Assembly (NCBI GenBank): GCA_024280395.1
Contig: JAJRQG010000096.1
Location: 1-64,000, forward strand
Origin: Gammaproteobacteria bacterium
GTDB lineage: Bacteria; Pseudomonadota; Gammaproteobacteria; Xanthomonadales; Marinicellaceae
Direction: 5' to 3'
DNA: 64,000 nt
The position numbers and the translations under genes were made by a program. The notes under the pieces were generated by a model. The model ran no database searches and was not told where the DNA came from. It saw only the letters and a program-made list of their open reading frames with translations. This document shows, piece after piece, positions 7,467-17,153 of the stretch (its first letter is position 1; the number at the start of each line of letters is the position of its first letter).

Positions 7467-9326
7467 ATGTTTTTCTTACTTAAAGTTCCTTTGTTTTTAT
7501 TATTCATGATGGCTTTTTCTAGTCATGTTAATGCCAGTTATTCCAAAATTTATGATAAAGAGCTCAATACTCTTTCAGTAACCGATCCTAAGTTAGCAAT
7601 AAAAACCACAAAGGAGTTGTTGGTTCAAGCAAGATTGCAAGGGGATTATAAAAGGCAGTTGGTTTTGCATTTCTATTTGGCGGAATCTTATTTCACTTTA
7701 TCTAAAATTCCAAAAGTCGGTACAGTTGTTTCAGATGCACTTATAATAGCGAGAAAGCACAATGATATTCGATTCATCAGTGAATTTTTAGGTTTAGAAT
7801 CCTATGTCTTGGGTTATAAAGGTGAGTTGAGACAAGCCAGCAAGAAGGCCAATTTGGCATTGCAGTTTGCCAAAGAAACAGACGACTATCGGCTTATCGC
7901 TTCGATGATGTCAGTTAGGGCTCAAGCACATTTGTCCAGTGAGAATTATTCTTTGGCGCTTAAAGATATTCAGTCAGCACTCACTATATTTAAAGAATAC
8001 CAAGATAGAGAAAATTTAACCTCCAACTATAATTTATTGGCATTGATTTACGATTCAATAGGGGAGTACGATAAAGCAATCAAGTATTATGATGTTTCTT
8101 TGTCCTTTGATGATTCGGGATCTTTGTATAATCAAGCAACAATTTATTATAACAAAGGGACTACTTTCGTTTATCAAGGGAACAGAAAACTGGCAATAGA
8201 GAACTTGAATTCAGCTATGGAATTATCATTGAAAATAAATGATGAGGTAATATTGGCGTATGTCAGAAACAGTTTAGCGGATTTATATATTCAAGAGAAG
8301 CAATATACAAAAGGCCAAGATTTGGCCTTGTTGGCCCTTGATTGGTTTTCGGCGAATGAAGATTTATTGATGCACATTAACACCAATATATTGTTGGCAG
8401 AGGTCAGTATTAAGGATTTAAATTTTACTCAAGCTAAAGTTTTCATTGATGATATTGACATTCAGTTACAATCAATGACAACACCTAAAATTCAAATGGC
8501 AGTCTTGTGGATAAAAATAAAATATTTTGCAAAACAAGAACTTTGGAAAGAGGCTTATGAGTTGAGCCAAGAGAGTTTAATTGCAAGGGATGAACTCTAT
8601 GAAAAGGACCGCAAAGGTTCTATGGATGAAATGAAATTAAAATACGATGTACAATTTGATCAGGAGAAAATGGCTTCATTACAGAAGCAAAATAAATTAC
8701 AAAAAGAGGTGATAAGCCAAGAGCAACATAAACAACAATATTTTTTAGGTTTGATGGCTTTGGCGATATTGATGATAATGGGAGTTTATTATGCATATCG
8801 AAATCAACGCAGTATTAAGAGTAAATTATATTTGCTAACCATAACAGATGATTTAACTCAAATTGCTAATCGCCGTTATATATTGGAACAGTTAAGTCAA
8901 CTTCATGAAGATACGCTAGTAAAAAATCAGTTGTATACAATCGTTATGTTAGATTTAGATAATTTCAAGTCTATAAATGATAAGTACGGTCATTTTAAAG
9001 GCAATGAAGTATTAATTCAATTTGCAAATGTTGCCAATTACACCTTGTCTGAAGGTTGTGAAGTAGGGAGGCTAGGTGGTGAAGAATGGCTACTGTTGTT
9101 GCCAAGTTATGACCGAGAGAAAACAGAATCAGTCTTGCGTAAGCTAAGAAAAAATTACAATAATCCTCAGTTGGTTTCACTTCCTAGCGAAAGTCAGTTA
9201 CATTTCAGTTGTGGAGTGAAAACCTGTGAAGGAAAATGCATAGATGTTGAACACACACTTAAAGAAGTGGATGTCGCCATGTATAAAGCCAAAGAAAAAG
9301 GAAGAAACCAAGATGTTTATTGTTAA
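7467..9326 (+). CDS. TPR-repeat membrane diguanylate cyclase (GGDEF)
   Basis: Makes c-di-GMP from GTP. A signal peptide (MFFLLKVPLFLLFMMAF) leads a periplasmic array of TPR-like helices (about residues 40-380). It is followed by a coiled stretch, a membrane segment (FLGLMALAILMIMGVYYAY) and a GGDEF domain whose signature is GGEEW, an active variant. The RxxD inhibition site is replaced by SEGC, so product inhibition is probably lost. The track starts at a TTG at 7464. The ATG directly after it, at 7467, is more likely, with GAGGGA upstream. The periplasmic TPR region presumably senses a ligand or peptide, as in many gammaproteobacterial cyclases. Confidence 0.88.
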   Translation: MFFLLKVPLFLLFMMAFSSHVNASYSKIYDKELNTLSVTDPKLAIKTTKELLVQARLQGDYKRQLVLHFYLAESYFTLSKIPKVGTVVSDALIIARKHNDIRFISEFLGLESYVLGYKGELRQASKKANLALQFAKETDDYRLIASMMSVRAQAHLSSENYSLALKDIQSALTIFKEYQDRENLTSNYNLLALIYDSIGEYDKAIKYYDVSLSFDDSGSLYNQATIYYNKGTTFVYQGNRKLAIENLNSAMELSLKINDEVILAYVRNSLADLYIQEKQYTKGQDLALLALDWFSANEDLLMHINTNILLAEVSIKDLNFTQAKVFIDDIDIQLQSMTTPKIQMAVLWIKIKYFAKQELWKEAYELSQESLIARDELYEKDRKGSMDEMKLKYDVQFDQEKMASLQKQNKLQKEVISQEQHKQQYFLGLMALAILMIMGVYYAYRNQRSIKSKLYLLTITDDLTQIANRRYILEQLSQLHEDTLVKNQLYTIVMLDLDNFKSINDKYGHFKGNEVLIQFANVANYTLSEGCEVGRLGGEEWLLLLPSYDREKTESVLRKLRKNYNNPQLVSLPSESQLHFSCGVKTCEGKCIDVEHTLKEVDVAMYKAKEKGRNQDVYC

Positions 9327-9389
9327 GGAGTCTCCGATAAATAGGAAACCTTAGGCTTTTAGTTATTCTCTTCATCAGGTTTTGAAAAA

Positions 9390-11069
9390 TTATTCTGATT
9401 GATAAATGTTAACCATACCTTTTGAGTTTTTCTTGGCTTGAATTAACAAGTTGTCAGCAACTTCAACAAGCGCTTCGGGTAGATGCTCATGAAGGTTACT
9501 GTGAATAATAGTTGCTCCTATTGTTGTGTTTACTTGGATGACTTTGTTGTTATGCATGAGCGATATTTTATTTAATTTGTCATGAAATTGATGGATGAAT
9601 TCTTCAACATCTGAGGTGTTTTTTCTGGTGATAGCGAGACAAAATTCATCACCACCATAACGCGCCAACAAATCATTGTGTTCTAATTCTTTATTCATGG
9701 TTTTGGTCATTAATATCAAAACTTTATCACCCAGAATATGACCATATTTATCATTGATTTGTTTGAAGTCATCTAAATCAACCATTAATATGCCAATGGC
9801 TTGATTGGTCTTGTTGGTATAGATCAATAAATTCATTAATTTGTTGGCAAAATTTTCAAATCTTAAAACTCCAGTCAGGCCATCAAATGTCGCTTTGTGG
9901 TAGTAAGACATGTTTTTGTGTCCCACAATAAAAGTTAATGCCAATGTAATGATAATTAATACCCACGGGCCTAAAGGGCTATAACTGGCAGCTTCGTTGG
10001 CAACAAAATAATCTTGTATGATTTCGCTTATTCCAAAAGCAATATACATAGTTACCACGATAGACATTACTTTTGAATATTCAAATTTCTTTTTGATTAC
10101 ATGTATTAATAATAGAACAACATATATTAAAGAGGGGATGGTTAGCAACTCTACAATTGAAACAAGAAAATACAACTGTTTTAATTCTGGTAAAAATACG
10201 CTTATTGGAATACAAAATAAGGCGATAGTTATACAGATTTGGAGGACTATTGGTATTTGTTGCTTGAAAAATGAAAAAATGAATAAAACAAATAACGAAA
10301 AAATCGCAAAGAACAGTATGACATTAAGTCTAAATAGGGCATTCAATGGAATGTCTATTATAAGAGCTAAGTTGTTGGAGGAAAGAATGTATGCAGACCA
10401 CGCCAATAAAAACATACTGTAATACAGATTTTCTTTGCTGCTTATGTTAAAAATAAAATTTATCAGGTGAATAATGCTGAAAACAACCAATATAACGATG
10501 AATGCAAAGGAGATGTAGTTGGAGTTATGATTGTCAGATACCATAGATTGGTAAAATCCAATGTATGGGGAATTAACCATGATACCACCTGGTCTTGCCC
10601 CATTATAAACCCAGACTGATAAATAGTTTGTTTGGTTAAATTTCAAGAGTTCTAATGGGATCGAATACAATCGAGAATAGAAAACAGCTTTTTCATAATT
10701 GGGAGGAAATTCTCCAGTTTCACCAATTTTAACTCCGTTAATAAGAACTTTGTCAGCATCTCTAATGCGGTCAAAGTATATGCCTAGGGCTTTTTTTGAA
10801 AAGGAGTTGTCAATGGTAAACTCTTTATAAAGTATGCCGTATCCATCATAGTTCGGAACAACACTTTCCCATCCGCCAGGCAAAGAAATGGGCAGGCATG
10901 TTAACTCTGAAATATCTACTTTGGGAGTGTATGATTGTGTTGGACAAAATTTCCAACCCTGATCTAGTTTTAGGATTTCACGGTCGTTTTTTGCATGAAT
11001 AGAATCCACATGAAACAACATAATTGTTGCTGCAATTAAAAACTTGAACATAGTACTGTTCATTGCCAT
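9390..11069 (-). CDS. 7TM-DISM-type diguanylate cyclase with periplasmic jelly-roll sensor
   Basis: The signal peptide is followed by a galactose-binding-like beta domain (about 30-175, with the phrases DQGWKFCP and GYGILYKEF). Seven closely spaced membrane helices follow (about 185-390), and then a GGDEF domain with RYGGDEF. This is the 7TMR-DISM plan: an outside sensor drives c-di-GMP synthesis. The I-site position reads EHND instead of RxxD, so feedback inhibition should be weakened. It converges on the other GGDEF gene with 63 bp between them. The start could also be Met3 or Met7, since all precede the same signal peptide. Confidence 0.87.
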   Translation of the reverse strand: MAMNSTMFKFLIAATIMLFHVDSIHAKNDREILKLDQGWKFCPTQSYTPKVDISELTCLPISLPGGWESVVPNYDGYGILYKEFTIDNSFSKKALGIYFDRIRDADKVLINGVKIGETGEFPPNYEKAVFYSRLYSIPLELLKFNQTNYLSVWVYNGARPGGIMVNSPYIGFYQSMVSDNHNSNYISFAFIVILVVFSIIHLINFIFNISSKENLYYSMFLLAWSAYILSSNNLALIIDIPLNALFRLNVILFFAIFSLFVLFIFSFFKQQIPIVLQICITIALFCIPISVFLPELKQLYFLVSIVELLTIPSLIYVVLLLIHVIKKKFEYSKVMSIVVTMYIAFGISEIIQDYFVANEAASYSPLGPWVLIIITLALTFIVGHKNMSYYHKATFDGLTGVLRFENFANKLMNLLIYTNKTNQAIGILMVDLDDFKQINDKYGHILGDKVLILMTKTMNKELEHNDLLARYGGDEFCLAITRKNTSDVEEFIHQFHDKLNKISLMHNNKVIQVNTTIGATIIHSNLHEHLPEALVEVADNLLIQAKKNSKGMVNIYQSE

Positions 11070-11256
11070 TTTAAATATCCTTTTTTTTCAAGAATCATAC
11101 TGATTTCACTATAGTTTATTTGATTTGCCGATTGTTGATTGGAAACCAAAAAACTTGTAAAAATAGATAAAATGTGTCAATTTATGAACTGTTTCTCAAA
11201 ATACCAGTTAGTTTTAAAAAAGAGTAACAGTTTTTTCCGGTGTAATATTTCCCATA

Positions 11257-11287
11257 AAAAAAGCCAAACATGGTGTTTGGCTTTTTT
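11257..11287 (-). terminator. Rho-independent terminator of pnp
   Basis: AAAAAAGCCAAACA-TGG-TGTTTGGCTTTTTT forms a perfect 14-bp stem with A and T flanks. It lies 22 bp after the pnp stop in the direction of transcription and is symmetric enough to work on both strands. Confidence 0.9.
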
Positions 11288-11308
11288 AAAATATTGAAAA
11301 AGTTGATT

Positions 11309-13429
11309 TTAATCTTCTTTATTCTCAGTTTCATCGTTAAGCAAAGCTTTGATAGACAACCTTACACGGTTTTGTTTGTCAATTTCTAATACTTTAACTT
11401 TAACCATTTCACCTTCAGTAAGAACATCTGTTACATTCGCAACCCGTTCATTAGAAATTTGTGAAATATGTACCATACCGTCTTTGCCTGGTAACAAGTT
11501 AACAAATGCACCGAAGTCCATTATCTTAACAATTTTGCCTTCATAAACTGCACCTACTTCAACATCAGCTGTGATTTCTTCAATGCGCTTAACTGCATTG
11601 CGAGCATCATCACCATTAACTGCAGCAATAGTAACAACGCCATCGTCATTGATTTCGATTACGGTATTGGTTTCTTCGGTCAAGGCTCTAATTGTTGAAC
11701 CACCTTTACCAATCACATCACGGATTTTGTCAGGATGTACAGTAATGGTGATTAGCTTAGGAGCATAATCTGACATTTCTTCGCGCGTTGCGCTCAATAC
11801 TTTATTCATTTCTCCTAAGATATAATCACGTCCACCTTTGGCTTGAGACAAAGCTTTTTGCATAATCTCTTCAGTGATGCCTTCAATTTTGATATCCATT
11901 TGCAATGCAGTAATGCCATCAGCAGTACCGGCTACTTTAAAGTCCATATCACCCAAGTGATCTTCATCACCTAAGATATCAGACAAGATTGCAAAATCGT
12001 CGCCTTCTTTGATAAGACCCATAGCGATACCAGCAACAGGTGCTTTTAATGGAACACCTGCATCCATCATTGATAATGACGAACCACAAACGGAAGCCAT
12101 AGAGCTAGAACCATTGGATTCGGTAATTTCTGATACCACACGAATCACATAAGGGAAATCATCTTCGCTTGGCATAACAGCCATCAAGCCACGTTTGGCT
12201 AATTTACCATGACCAATTTCGCGGCGTTTAGGGCCACTCATAAATCCAGTTTCGCCTACACAGTATGGAGGGAAATTGTAATGTAACATAAACTTGTCTT
12301 TGTCTTCACCGTCCAGTGAATCAATTAACTGTGCATCACGTCCGGTTCCTAAAGTAGTGGTTACAATCGCTTGAGTTTCGCCACGGGTAAACAATGCAGA
12401 ACCATGGGTTCTTGGTAACAAGCCTGTGCGAACAGCAATATCACGTACATCAGCAGGACCACGACCATCAATTCGGGGTTGTCCTGAAATAACTTTCTTG
12501 CGAACATGTGCTTTTTCAATTAATGCAATGATGTCTTTAACTTCATCTTTTGTTGGAGAATCATCGCTATCAGTTACTAGAGATTCAACAGCACTTGTAC
12601 GCATGGCGTTTAACGCATCATATCTTGCTGCTTTGTCATGTGTGTTGTAAGCGGCAACTAAAGGATTAGCAATGGCTTCTTTAACTTGGTTGACCAAGCC
12701 TTGATCCATAACTGGTGCTTGCCATTTCCATTGTTCAACATTATGGTCTGTAACCATTTCGTTGATGGCGTTGATAACCACTTGTTGTTCTTTGTGGCCA
12801 AAGCTTACTGCGCCAAGCATGACTTCTTCTGATAAAAGATCCGCTTCTGATTCAACCATAAGTACAGCAGACTCAGTTCCGGCTACAACTAATTCTAGTT
12901 GAGACTCTTTTAATTCTTCGTTGGTTGGGTTTAAGATATACTCACCCTCTTTATACCCCACTTTAGCCGCAGCAATAGGGCCGTGGAAAGGTGCGCCTGA
13001 TAAGCTCATGGCAGCTGAAGCACCAATTAACGCAGGAATATCTGCATCAATATCTTCTGAATATGAAATTACTGTTGCTACAACTTGTATTTCATTTTTA
13101 AAACCTTTAGGAAATAAAGGTCTGATTGGTCTATCGATTAAACGACAGATTAATATTTCTTTTTCCGTAGGACGTCCTTCACGTTTGAAGAATCCACCAG
13201 GAATTTTACCAGCAGCATACGCCTTTTCTTGGTAATTAACCGTTAAAGGAAAAAAGCTTTGATTAGGCTTTGCTTCCTTTTTGGCAACGACTGCAACCAT
13301 CACAACCGTATCTCCCATTGTTACCATAACTGTTGCGCTTGCTTGACGTGCAATTTCACCAGTCTCCAATTTTACAGTATGATTACCATACTGAAACTCT
13401 TTTATATATTTAGCCACTGCTATTTTCAC
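11309..13429 (-). CDS. pnp: Polyribonucleotide nucleotidyltransferase (PNPase)
   Basis: A phosphorolytic 3'-5' exoribonuclease and degradosome partner. Of 706 aa it has two RNase PH-like domains (the second contains [13 protein letters not shown] and [10 protein letters not shown]-type phrases), then a KH domain with the [10 protein letters not shown] loop, and an S1 domain ([29 protein letters not shown]). The length is standard. It lies downstream of rpsO in the conserved rpsO-pnp arrangement, with an attenuator-like hairpin between them. Confidence 0.97.
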   Translation of the reverse strand: MKIAVAKYIKEFQYGNHTVKLETGEIARQASATVMVTMGDTVVMVAVVAKKEAKPNQSFFPLTVNYQEKAYAAGKIPGGFFKREGRPTEKEILICRLIDRPIRPLFPKGFKNEIQVVATVISYSEDIDADIPALIGASAAMSLSGAPFHGPIAAAKVGYKEGEYILNPTNEELKESQLELVVAGTESAVLMVESEADLLSEEVMLGAVSFGHKEQQVVINAINEMVTDHNVEQWKWQAPVMDQGLVNQVKEAIANPLVAAYNTHDKAARYDALNAMRTSAVESLVTDSDDSPTKDEVKDIIALIEKAHVRKKVISGQPRIDGRGPADVRDIAVRTGLLPRTHGSALFTRGETQAIVTTTLGTGRDAQLIDSLDGEDKDKFMLHYNFPPYCVGETGFMSGPKRREIGHGKLAKRGLMAVMPSEDDFPYVIRVVSEITESNGSSSMASVCGSSLSMMDAGVPLKAPVAGIAMGLIKEGDDFAILSDILGDEDHLGDMDFKVAGTADGITALQMDIKIEGITEEIMQKALSQAKGGRDYILGEMNKVLSATREEMSDYAPKLITITVHPDKIRDVIGKGGSTIRALTEETNTVIEINDDGVVTIAAVNGDDARNAVKRIEEITADVEVGAVYEGKIVKIMDFGAFVNLLPGKDGMVHISQISNERVANVTDVLTEGEMVKVKVLEIDKQNRVRLSIKALLNDETENKED

Positions 13430-13457
13430 CTATTTTAAATGTTTTCATTTCCAATAT

Positions 13458-13485
13458 AAAAAAAGGTACATCGTGTACCTTTTTT
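13458..13485 (-). terminator. Hairpin terminator/attenuator between rpsO and pnp
   Basis: AAAAAAAGGTACA-TCG-TGTACCTTTTTT is a strong stem with A/T tails just after rpsO. By position it may end a fraction of rpsO transcripts before pnp, as the rpsO-pnp intercistronic hairpin does in E. coli. That parallel is inferred. Confidence 0.85.
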
Positions 13486-13500
13486 AAATTTTTTAAGAAT

Positions 13501-13767
13501 TTATCTGCGTAATCCTAAAGACTTAATTAGTTTTTGATAACCTTCGCTATCTTTGCCTTTTAAATACTTTTGCAACTTACGACGTTGATTAACCAACTTT
13601 AAAAGTCCTCTACGAGAGTGAAGGTCTTTATTGTGTGATTTGAAGTGCTCAGTAAGGTATGTGATGCGTGCAGTTATTAAAGCGATTTGAACTTGAGATG
13701 AACCCGTGTCATTCTCGCTGATTTTATAATTATTGATAATTTCTTGTGTTTGTTCTACAGTCAACAT
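13501..13767 (-). CDS. rpsO: 30S ribosomal protein uS15
   Basis: An 88-aa primary 16S-binding protein. The sequence shows the family phrases [30 protein letters not shown] and [18 protein letters not shown] lies in front of the ATG on the minus strand. It is cotranscribable with pnp. Confidence 0.97.
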   Translation of the reverse strand: MLTVEQTQEIINNYKISENDTGSSQVQIALITARITYLTEHFKSHNKDLHSRRGLLKLVNQRRKLQKYLKGKDSEGYQKLIKSLGLRR

Positions 13768-13962
13768 GACTTTTCTCCGTATAGTTTATATTGTCCAATC
13801 AAGCGTTGAACGTTCGCATTGATTAGATTAACTTGCAGACTAGTCCACAAGCGCGCGTATTTTAAGTGATATGAGATAACATTACCAATGAAAACCAACT
13901 ATTTAGTTGAAAACCTTTAGATAATTCGATATTGTTCACAACCGTATTCGAATAAACAAACA

Positions 13963-14361
13963 ATGACAACGAAAAATCAACTCATTAAGCAAGCACAAGC
14001 TGCCATGAAACGGGCTTATGCTCCTTATTCCAATTTCTGTGTTGGCGCAGCTATTCTTGATAACAATGACAAAATCCATGCAGGCTGCAATGTAGAAAAT
14101 GCCGCTTACCCACTGGGTGTTTGCGCTGAGGGTTCTGCCATTTCGAACATGGTTTTATCGGGAGGGAGTAGGATAAAAGAAATTATGTTGGTTAGCACAG
14201 GTGAAAATTTGGTAACTCCTTGTGGTGGTTGTAGACAGAAACTCAAAGAATTCAGCGATGCAAAAACAAAAATTCAAATTTTCCATAACAATCAAGTCAC
14301 TGAATTTAGCATAGAAGATTTGTTGCCTCATTCTTTTTCAAAAGAAAATCTATCAAAATGA
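13963..14361 (+). CDS. cdd: Cytidine deaminase (tetrameric type)
   Basis: Deaminates cytidine and deoxycytidine in pyrimidine salvage. The 132-aa length and the zinc set CAE (Cys and catalytic Glu at about residues 53-55) and PCGGCRQ (about 86-92) define the small homotetrameric class. The substrate loop CNVENAAYPLG is intact. Its stop overlaps the SURF1 start by 4 bp. Confidence 0.93.
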   Translation: MTTKNQLIKQAQAAMKRAYAPYSNFCVGAAILDNNDKIHAGCNVENAAYPLGVCAEGSAISNMVLSGGSRIKEIMLVSTGENLVTPCGGCRQKLKEFSDAKTKIQIFHNNQVTEFSIEDLLPHSFSKENLSK

Positions 14362-15065
14362 AAAAGTTGCCTTTGATACCCAGTTTGATTACCTTGTTTT
14401 TTGTATTGTTGATGAGCTACTTGGGCTTTTGGCAGTTGGGTCGTGCCGAAGAGAAAGAGCAGATGTTGGTATTGCTAGCAGATGATAATATTACTCAGAT
14501 TAAGGACAGAAGCCAATTACAAGATTTACCACAGTATGCCAATATTGAGATAACAGGTCATTATTTGCAACAGCCTCAATTGTTGTTAGACAATCAAGTG
14601 GACAATCAAGTCATTGGTTACCATGTCTTTACGCCCTTTAAATTGGACTCATTAAATACCACGATAATGGTTAATCGAGGATGGATTGCCAAACAAGGTT
14701 TTGAACCAGAAATGCTAAAGGTAAATGGTCTAACCACAACCATAGTGGGCAAATCAAACTTTCCTCCACAAGTTGGTATTCAACTCGGAGAGATAGAGCT
14801 CGATCAGCAAAAACCTTATCAGGTAATGACCTATTTTGATAAACCCAAGGTTTCACAGTTTTTACATGGGCTTATTTGCAAACAGTTAGATTGTCTTGTC
14901 AGTAGCAATATTCTTTGGTTACAAGCCGATCAAGCCCAGGGTTTTAATCGGGATTGGAACCCTGTTATTATGCTTCCTTCCAAGCACATTGCTTATGCGG
15001 TTCAATGGTTTGCAATGACTATTGTTTTAATAGGGTTGTTTTTCTATTGGGTAAGAAAGTCTTGA
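14358..15065 (+). CDS. SURF1-family protein (cytochrome oxidase assembly)
   Basis: A 235-aa protein anchored by one helix at each end (residues about 8-25 and 210-230) with a periplasmic loop between, the SURF1/Shy1 layout. The family phrases WQLGRAEEK, GYHVFTPF and VNRGW are present. Its role is in haem insertion or assembly of haem-copper oxidases. No oxidase genes are in the window, so it sits away from a cta locus. It is coupled to cdd by ATGA overlap. Confidence 0.85.
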   Translation: MKKLPLIPSLITLFFVLLMSYLGFWQLGRAEEKEQMLVLLADDNITQIKDRSQLQDLPQYANIEITGHYLQQPQLLLDNQVDNQVIGYHVFTPFKLDSLNTTIMVNRGWIAKQGFEPEMLKVNGLTTTIVGKSNFPPQVGIQLGEIELDQQKPYQVMTYFDKPKVSQFLHGLICKQLDCLVSSNILWLQADQAQGFNRDWNPVIMLPSKHIAYAVQWFAMTIVLIGLFFYWVRKS

Positions 15066-15295
15066 TTGGTTTTAACGGACAGCAAAAACAGGAATTTATA
15101 GATGCCTTGAATCAAATCATGCCATATGGAAAATACAAAGGAAACCGAATGTACGAACTGCCTGGACATTATTTGGCGTGGTTTAATCGGCAAGGATTTC
15201 CAGACAATAAATTGGGCAGGCAAATGGCTTTGGTTTTTGAATTGGATCACAATGCTTTGAAATATTTGTTCAGTCGATACTTTGAACGAGATTAG
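15062..15295 (+). CDS. DUF3820-family small protein
   Basis: A 77-aa protein whose core MPYGKYKGNRMYELPGHYL and following GKLG-like turn match the DUF3820 family. The track start at 14954 lies deep in SURF1 and adds nonsense. A TTG at 15062 overlaps the SURF1 stop as TTGA, giving the family's normal length (70-80 aa) and translational coupling. Function is unknown. Some homologues are called putative quorum-sensing-regulated factors, which I would not transfer. Confidence 0.8.
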   Translation: MIGFNGQQKQEFIDALNQIMPYGKYKGNRMYELPGHYLAWFNRQGFPDNKLGRQMALVFELDHNALKYLFSRYFERD

Positions 15296-15299
15296 AGTT

Positions 15300-15671
15300 T
15301 TGAAAAACGGTATTAAACAAAAATTGATGGTTGTATTGGGCTGGCTGTTTGTGGTCTTGGGTGCTATTGGGGCGGTATTGCCCATCATGCCGACCACCAT
15401 ATTTTTAATCATTGCACTGGGTATTTTTTCCAAATCATCGCCAAGGTTTCATCAAATGTTACTGAATAATAAGTGGTTTGGTCGCGAATTAAGGCAGTGG
15501 GAAGAAACCAAATCTATTTCACGACAATCAAAAATCAAAGCCACGGTCATGATTGTCCTGACCTTTGGAGTTTCATTGCTTATTTTATCAGGCAGAATGG
15601 GCTTGCAGTGGATGTTAATTGCCCTAGCGGCTGTTTTGTTATTAATTATTTGGCGAATTAAAGAGAGTTAG
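15300..15671 (+). CDS. DUF454 (YbaN-type) inner-membrane protein
   Basis: About 123 aa with an N-terminal helix pair carrying the DUF454 signature (VLGWLFVVLGAIGAVLPIMP followed by TT), then two further membrane segments near the C-terminus. The function of YbaN-like proteins is not settled. Two TTG codons (15282 and 15300) are the only start options. The second is preferred because it follows the DUF3820 stop and begins right before the first helix. The stop TAG lies inside the left end of the MITE-like element. Confidence 0.75.
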   Translation: MKNGIKQKLMVVLGWLFVVLGAIGAVLPIMPTTIFLIIALGIFSKSSPRFHQMLLNNKWFGRELRQWEETKSISRQSKIKATVMIVLTFGVSLLILSGRMGLQWMLIALAAVLLLIIWRIKES

Positions 15672-15977
15672 CCCGAATATTTCATAGGAGAATGGAGTTT
15701 AAAGGAAAAATAGCGAAATAGGTTGCGCAAATATCACTATGTACCTAGTTATTCATAGGCTTTAGTGATATTTATTCGTATCATCCCTGATACTCACCTT
15801 CATGTATGAAGGCTTGCGTGAAAATTCTTTCCAGAAGAATTTTTGTACAAGATATGAAGCTAGTTTTTCTTTAAAACCATTTGTTACAAAGCGTAACCGT
15901 ACTAATGTTGAGATAAAATATTGATATTTAAATAAATGCCCCTTATTATTGGCTTATCCTATAAAATATTCGGGCTA
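15669..15977. mobile_element. MITE-like element, 309 bp, with 24-bp imperfect terminal inverted repeats
   Basis: TAGCCCGAATATTTCATAGG at the left end matches the reverse complement of the right end at 22 of 24 positions, with the first 14 identical. The inside has no ORF of note. The stretch fills the whole gap between the DUF454 stop and the ATP-grasp ATG, and TA is present at both tips. This is the anatomy of a non-autonomous transposon. No other copy was found in the window, so no parent IS can be named. Confidence 0.75.
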
Positions 15978-15979
15978 CT

Positions 15980-16843
15980 ATGAAAAAATGTGTGATCCTT
16001 AGCATGGATACCTTAGATGAATTTGTCACTTATGATAAATTATTAGACCAACCGATGGCAGAATGTGGCTGGCAAACCCACCATGTTTCTTGGCGCAAGA
16101 AAAATGTAGATTGGTCTCAATTTGAAGCAGTAATCATTCGTTCTACTTGGGATTACCAAGAGGATGCAGAATCTTTTATGCAAGTATTGGCAGAGATTGA
16201 AAATTCTGGGGCGGTTTTATTGAACTCACATGCTATTGCTGAATGGAATATCAATAAGAATTACTTGCGCGAAGTAGAACAAAAAGGAGCAAAAGTCATT
16301 CCTACCATTTGGTTGGAAACGTTTGATTATTCATTAATTGAAAATTATTTCAATCATTTCAATACCCAACAAATCGTGATTAAACCCACTATCAGTGCCA
16401 ATTCAGACAATACTTTTTGGTTAAAAAGGGAAGACTATCATCAACACAAAAAATTGCTTGAAGCTTCATTGCGCAACCGTCAACTAATGGTTCAACCTTT
16501 TATCCCTGCCATTGTTGAGCAGGGTGAATATTCTTTATTTTATTTTGCAGGAGATTTCAGCCACTGTATTTTAAAGACCCCAAAATCGGGTGATTTTCGA
16601 GTACAAGAAGAACACGGCGGCTTGCTCAGTAGTATTGACCCAAATGAAGAATTATTAACAGCTGCTCAAAAGGCATTAAAAACAATCCCTGAAAAAGTTT
16701 TGTACGCTCGAATTGACTTGGTGCAATTTCAAGGTCAATACCAACTGATGGAAATTGAACTGATTGAACCCTCCTTGTATTTTAATTTGGATAAAATTGC
16801 CGCAACCCGATTTTCTAAAGCCTTTGCTAAATGGATGAATTAA
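15980..16843 (+). CDS. ATP-grasp ligase-like protein
   Basis: A 287-aa protein resembling RimK/DcsG-type ATP-grasp enzymes. The N-terminal part has IIRSTWDYQ, a phrase typical of the group. The central part binds ATP (IVIKPTISANSDNTFW), and the C-terminal metal site appears as ARIDLVQF with LMEIELIEPSLYF. Such enzymes join a carboxylate to an amine or thiol using ATP. The acceptor is unknown. Its ATG is 3 bp after the MITE-like element, so its ribosome binding site must lie inside the element. Confidence 0.78.
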   Translation: MKKCVILSMDTLDEFVTYDKLLDQPMAECGWQTHHVSWRKKNVDWSQFEAVIIRSTWDYQEDAESFMQVLAEIENSGAVLLNSHAIAEWNINKNYLREVEQKGAKVIPTIWLETFDYSLIENYFNHFNTQQIVIKPTISANSDNTFWLKREDYHQHKKLLEASLRNRQLMVQPFIPAIVEQGEYSLFYFAGDFSHCILKTPKSGDFRVQEEHGGLLSSIDPNEELLTAAQKALKTIPEKVLYARIDLVQFQGQYQLMEIELIEPSLYFNLDKIAATRFSKAFAKWMN

Positions 16844-16912
16844 CAAAATATTAATATAGAAAGTGTTATGATGGTATCAGATTCTTTACTCAGCTAGAGA
16901 ATCTAAAATATT

Positions 16913-17100
16913 ATAGGTGCTGAATTAGTTTTTAGTGAAAAGGGAATCTGGTTAAAATCCAGAGCTACCCCCGTAACGGTTATTGGGCGTACATTTGAGA
17001 TTCACCACTGGTTTTATTTATTCAGCGTAGCAATTATGTAAGAATAAGTAATTTCTGGGAAGGTTCAGATGCAGCCCCATAAGTCCGGAGACCTGCCTAT
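16913..17100 (+). ncRNA. Cobalamin riboswitch
   Basis: All conserved blocks appear in order: TAGGTGC, AAAAGGGAATCTGGT, AAATCC, GCTACCCCCGTAACGG, CCACTGG, TGGGAAGG and the closing AAGTCCGGAGACCTGCCT. This matches the adenosylcobalamin-type aptamer consensus, including the B12-box-like GCTACCCCCG variant. It sits 54 bp before the ATG at 17154, with AAGGAG in between, so B12 binding could mask translation or stop transcription of the next gene. Confidence 0.93.
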
Positions 17101-17153
17101 CATTGAATAACAATAAAACTTTTTGCGGCGGGCAAAATGACAAGGAGATAACA

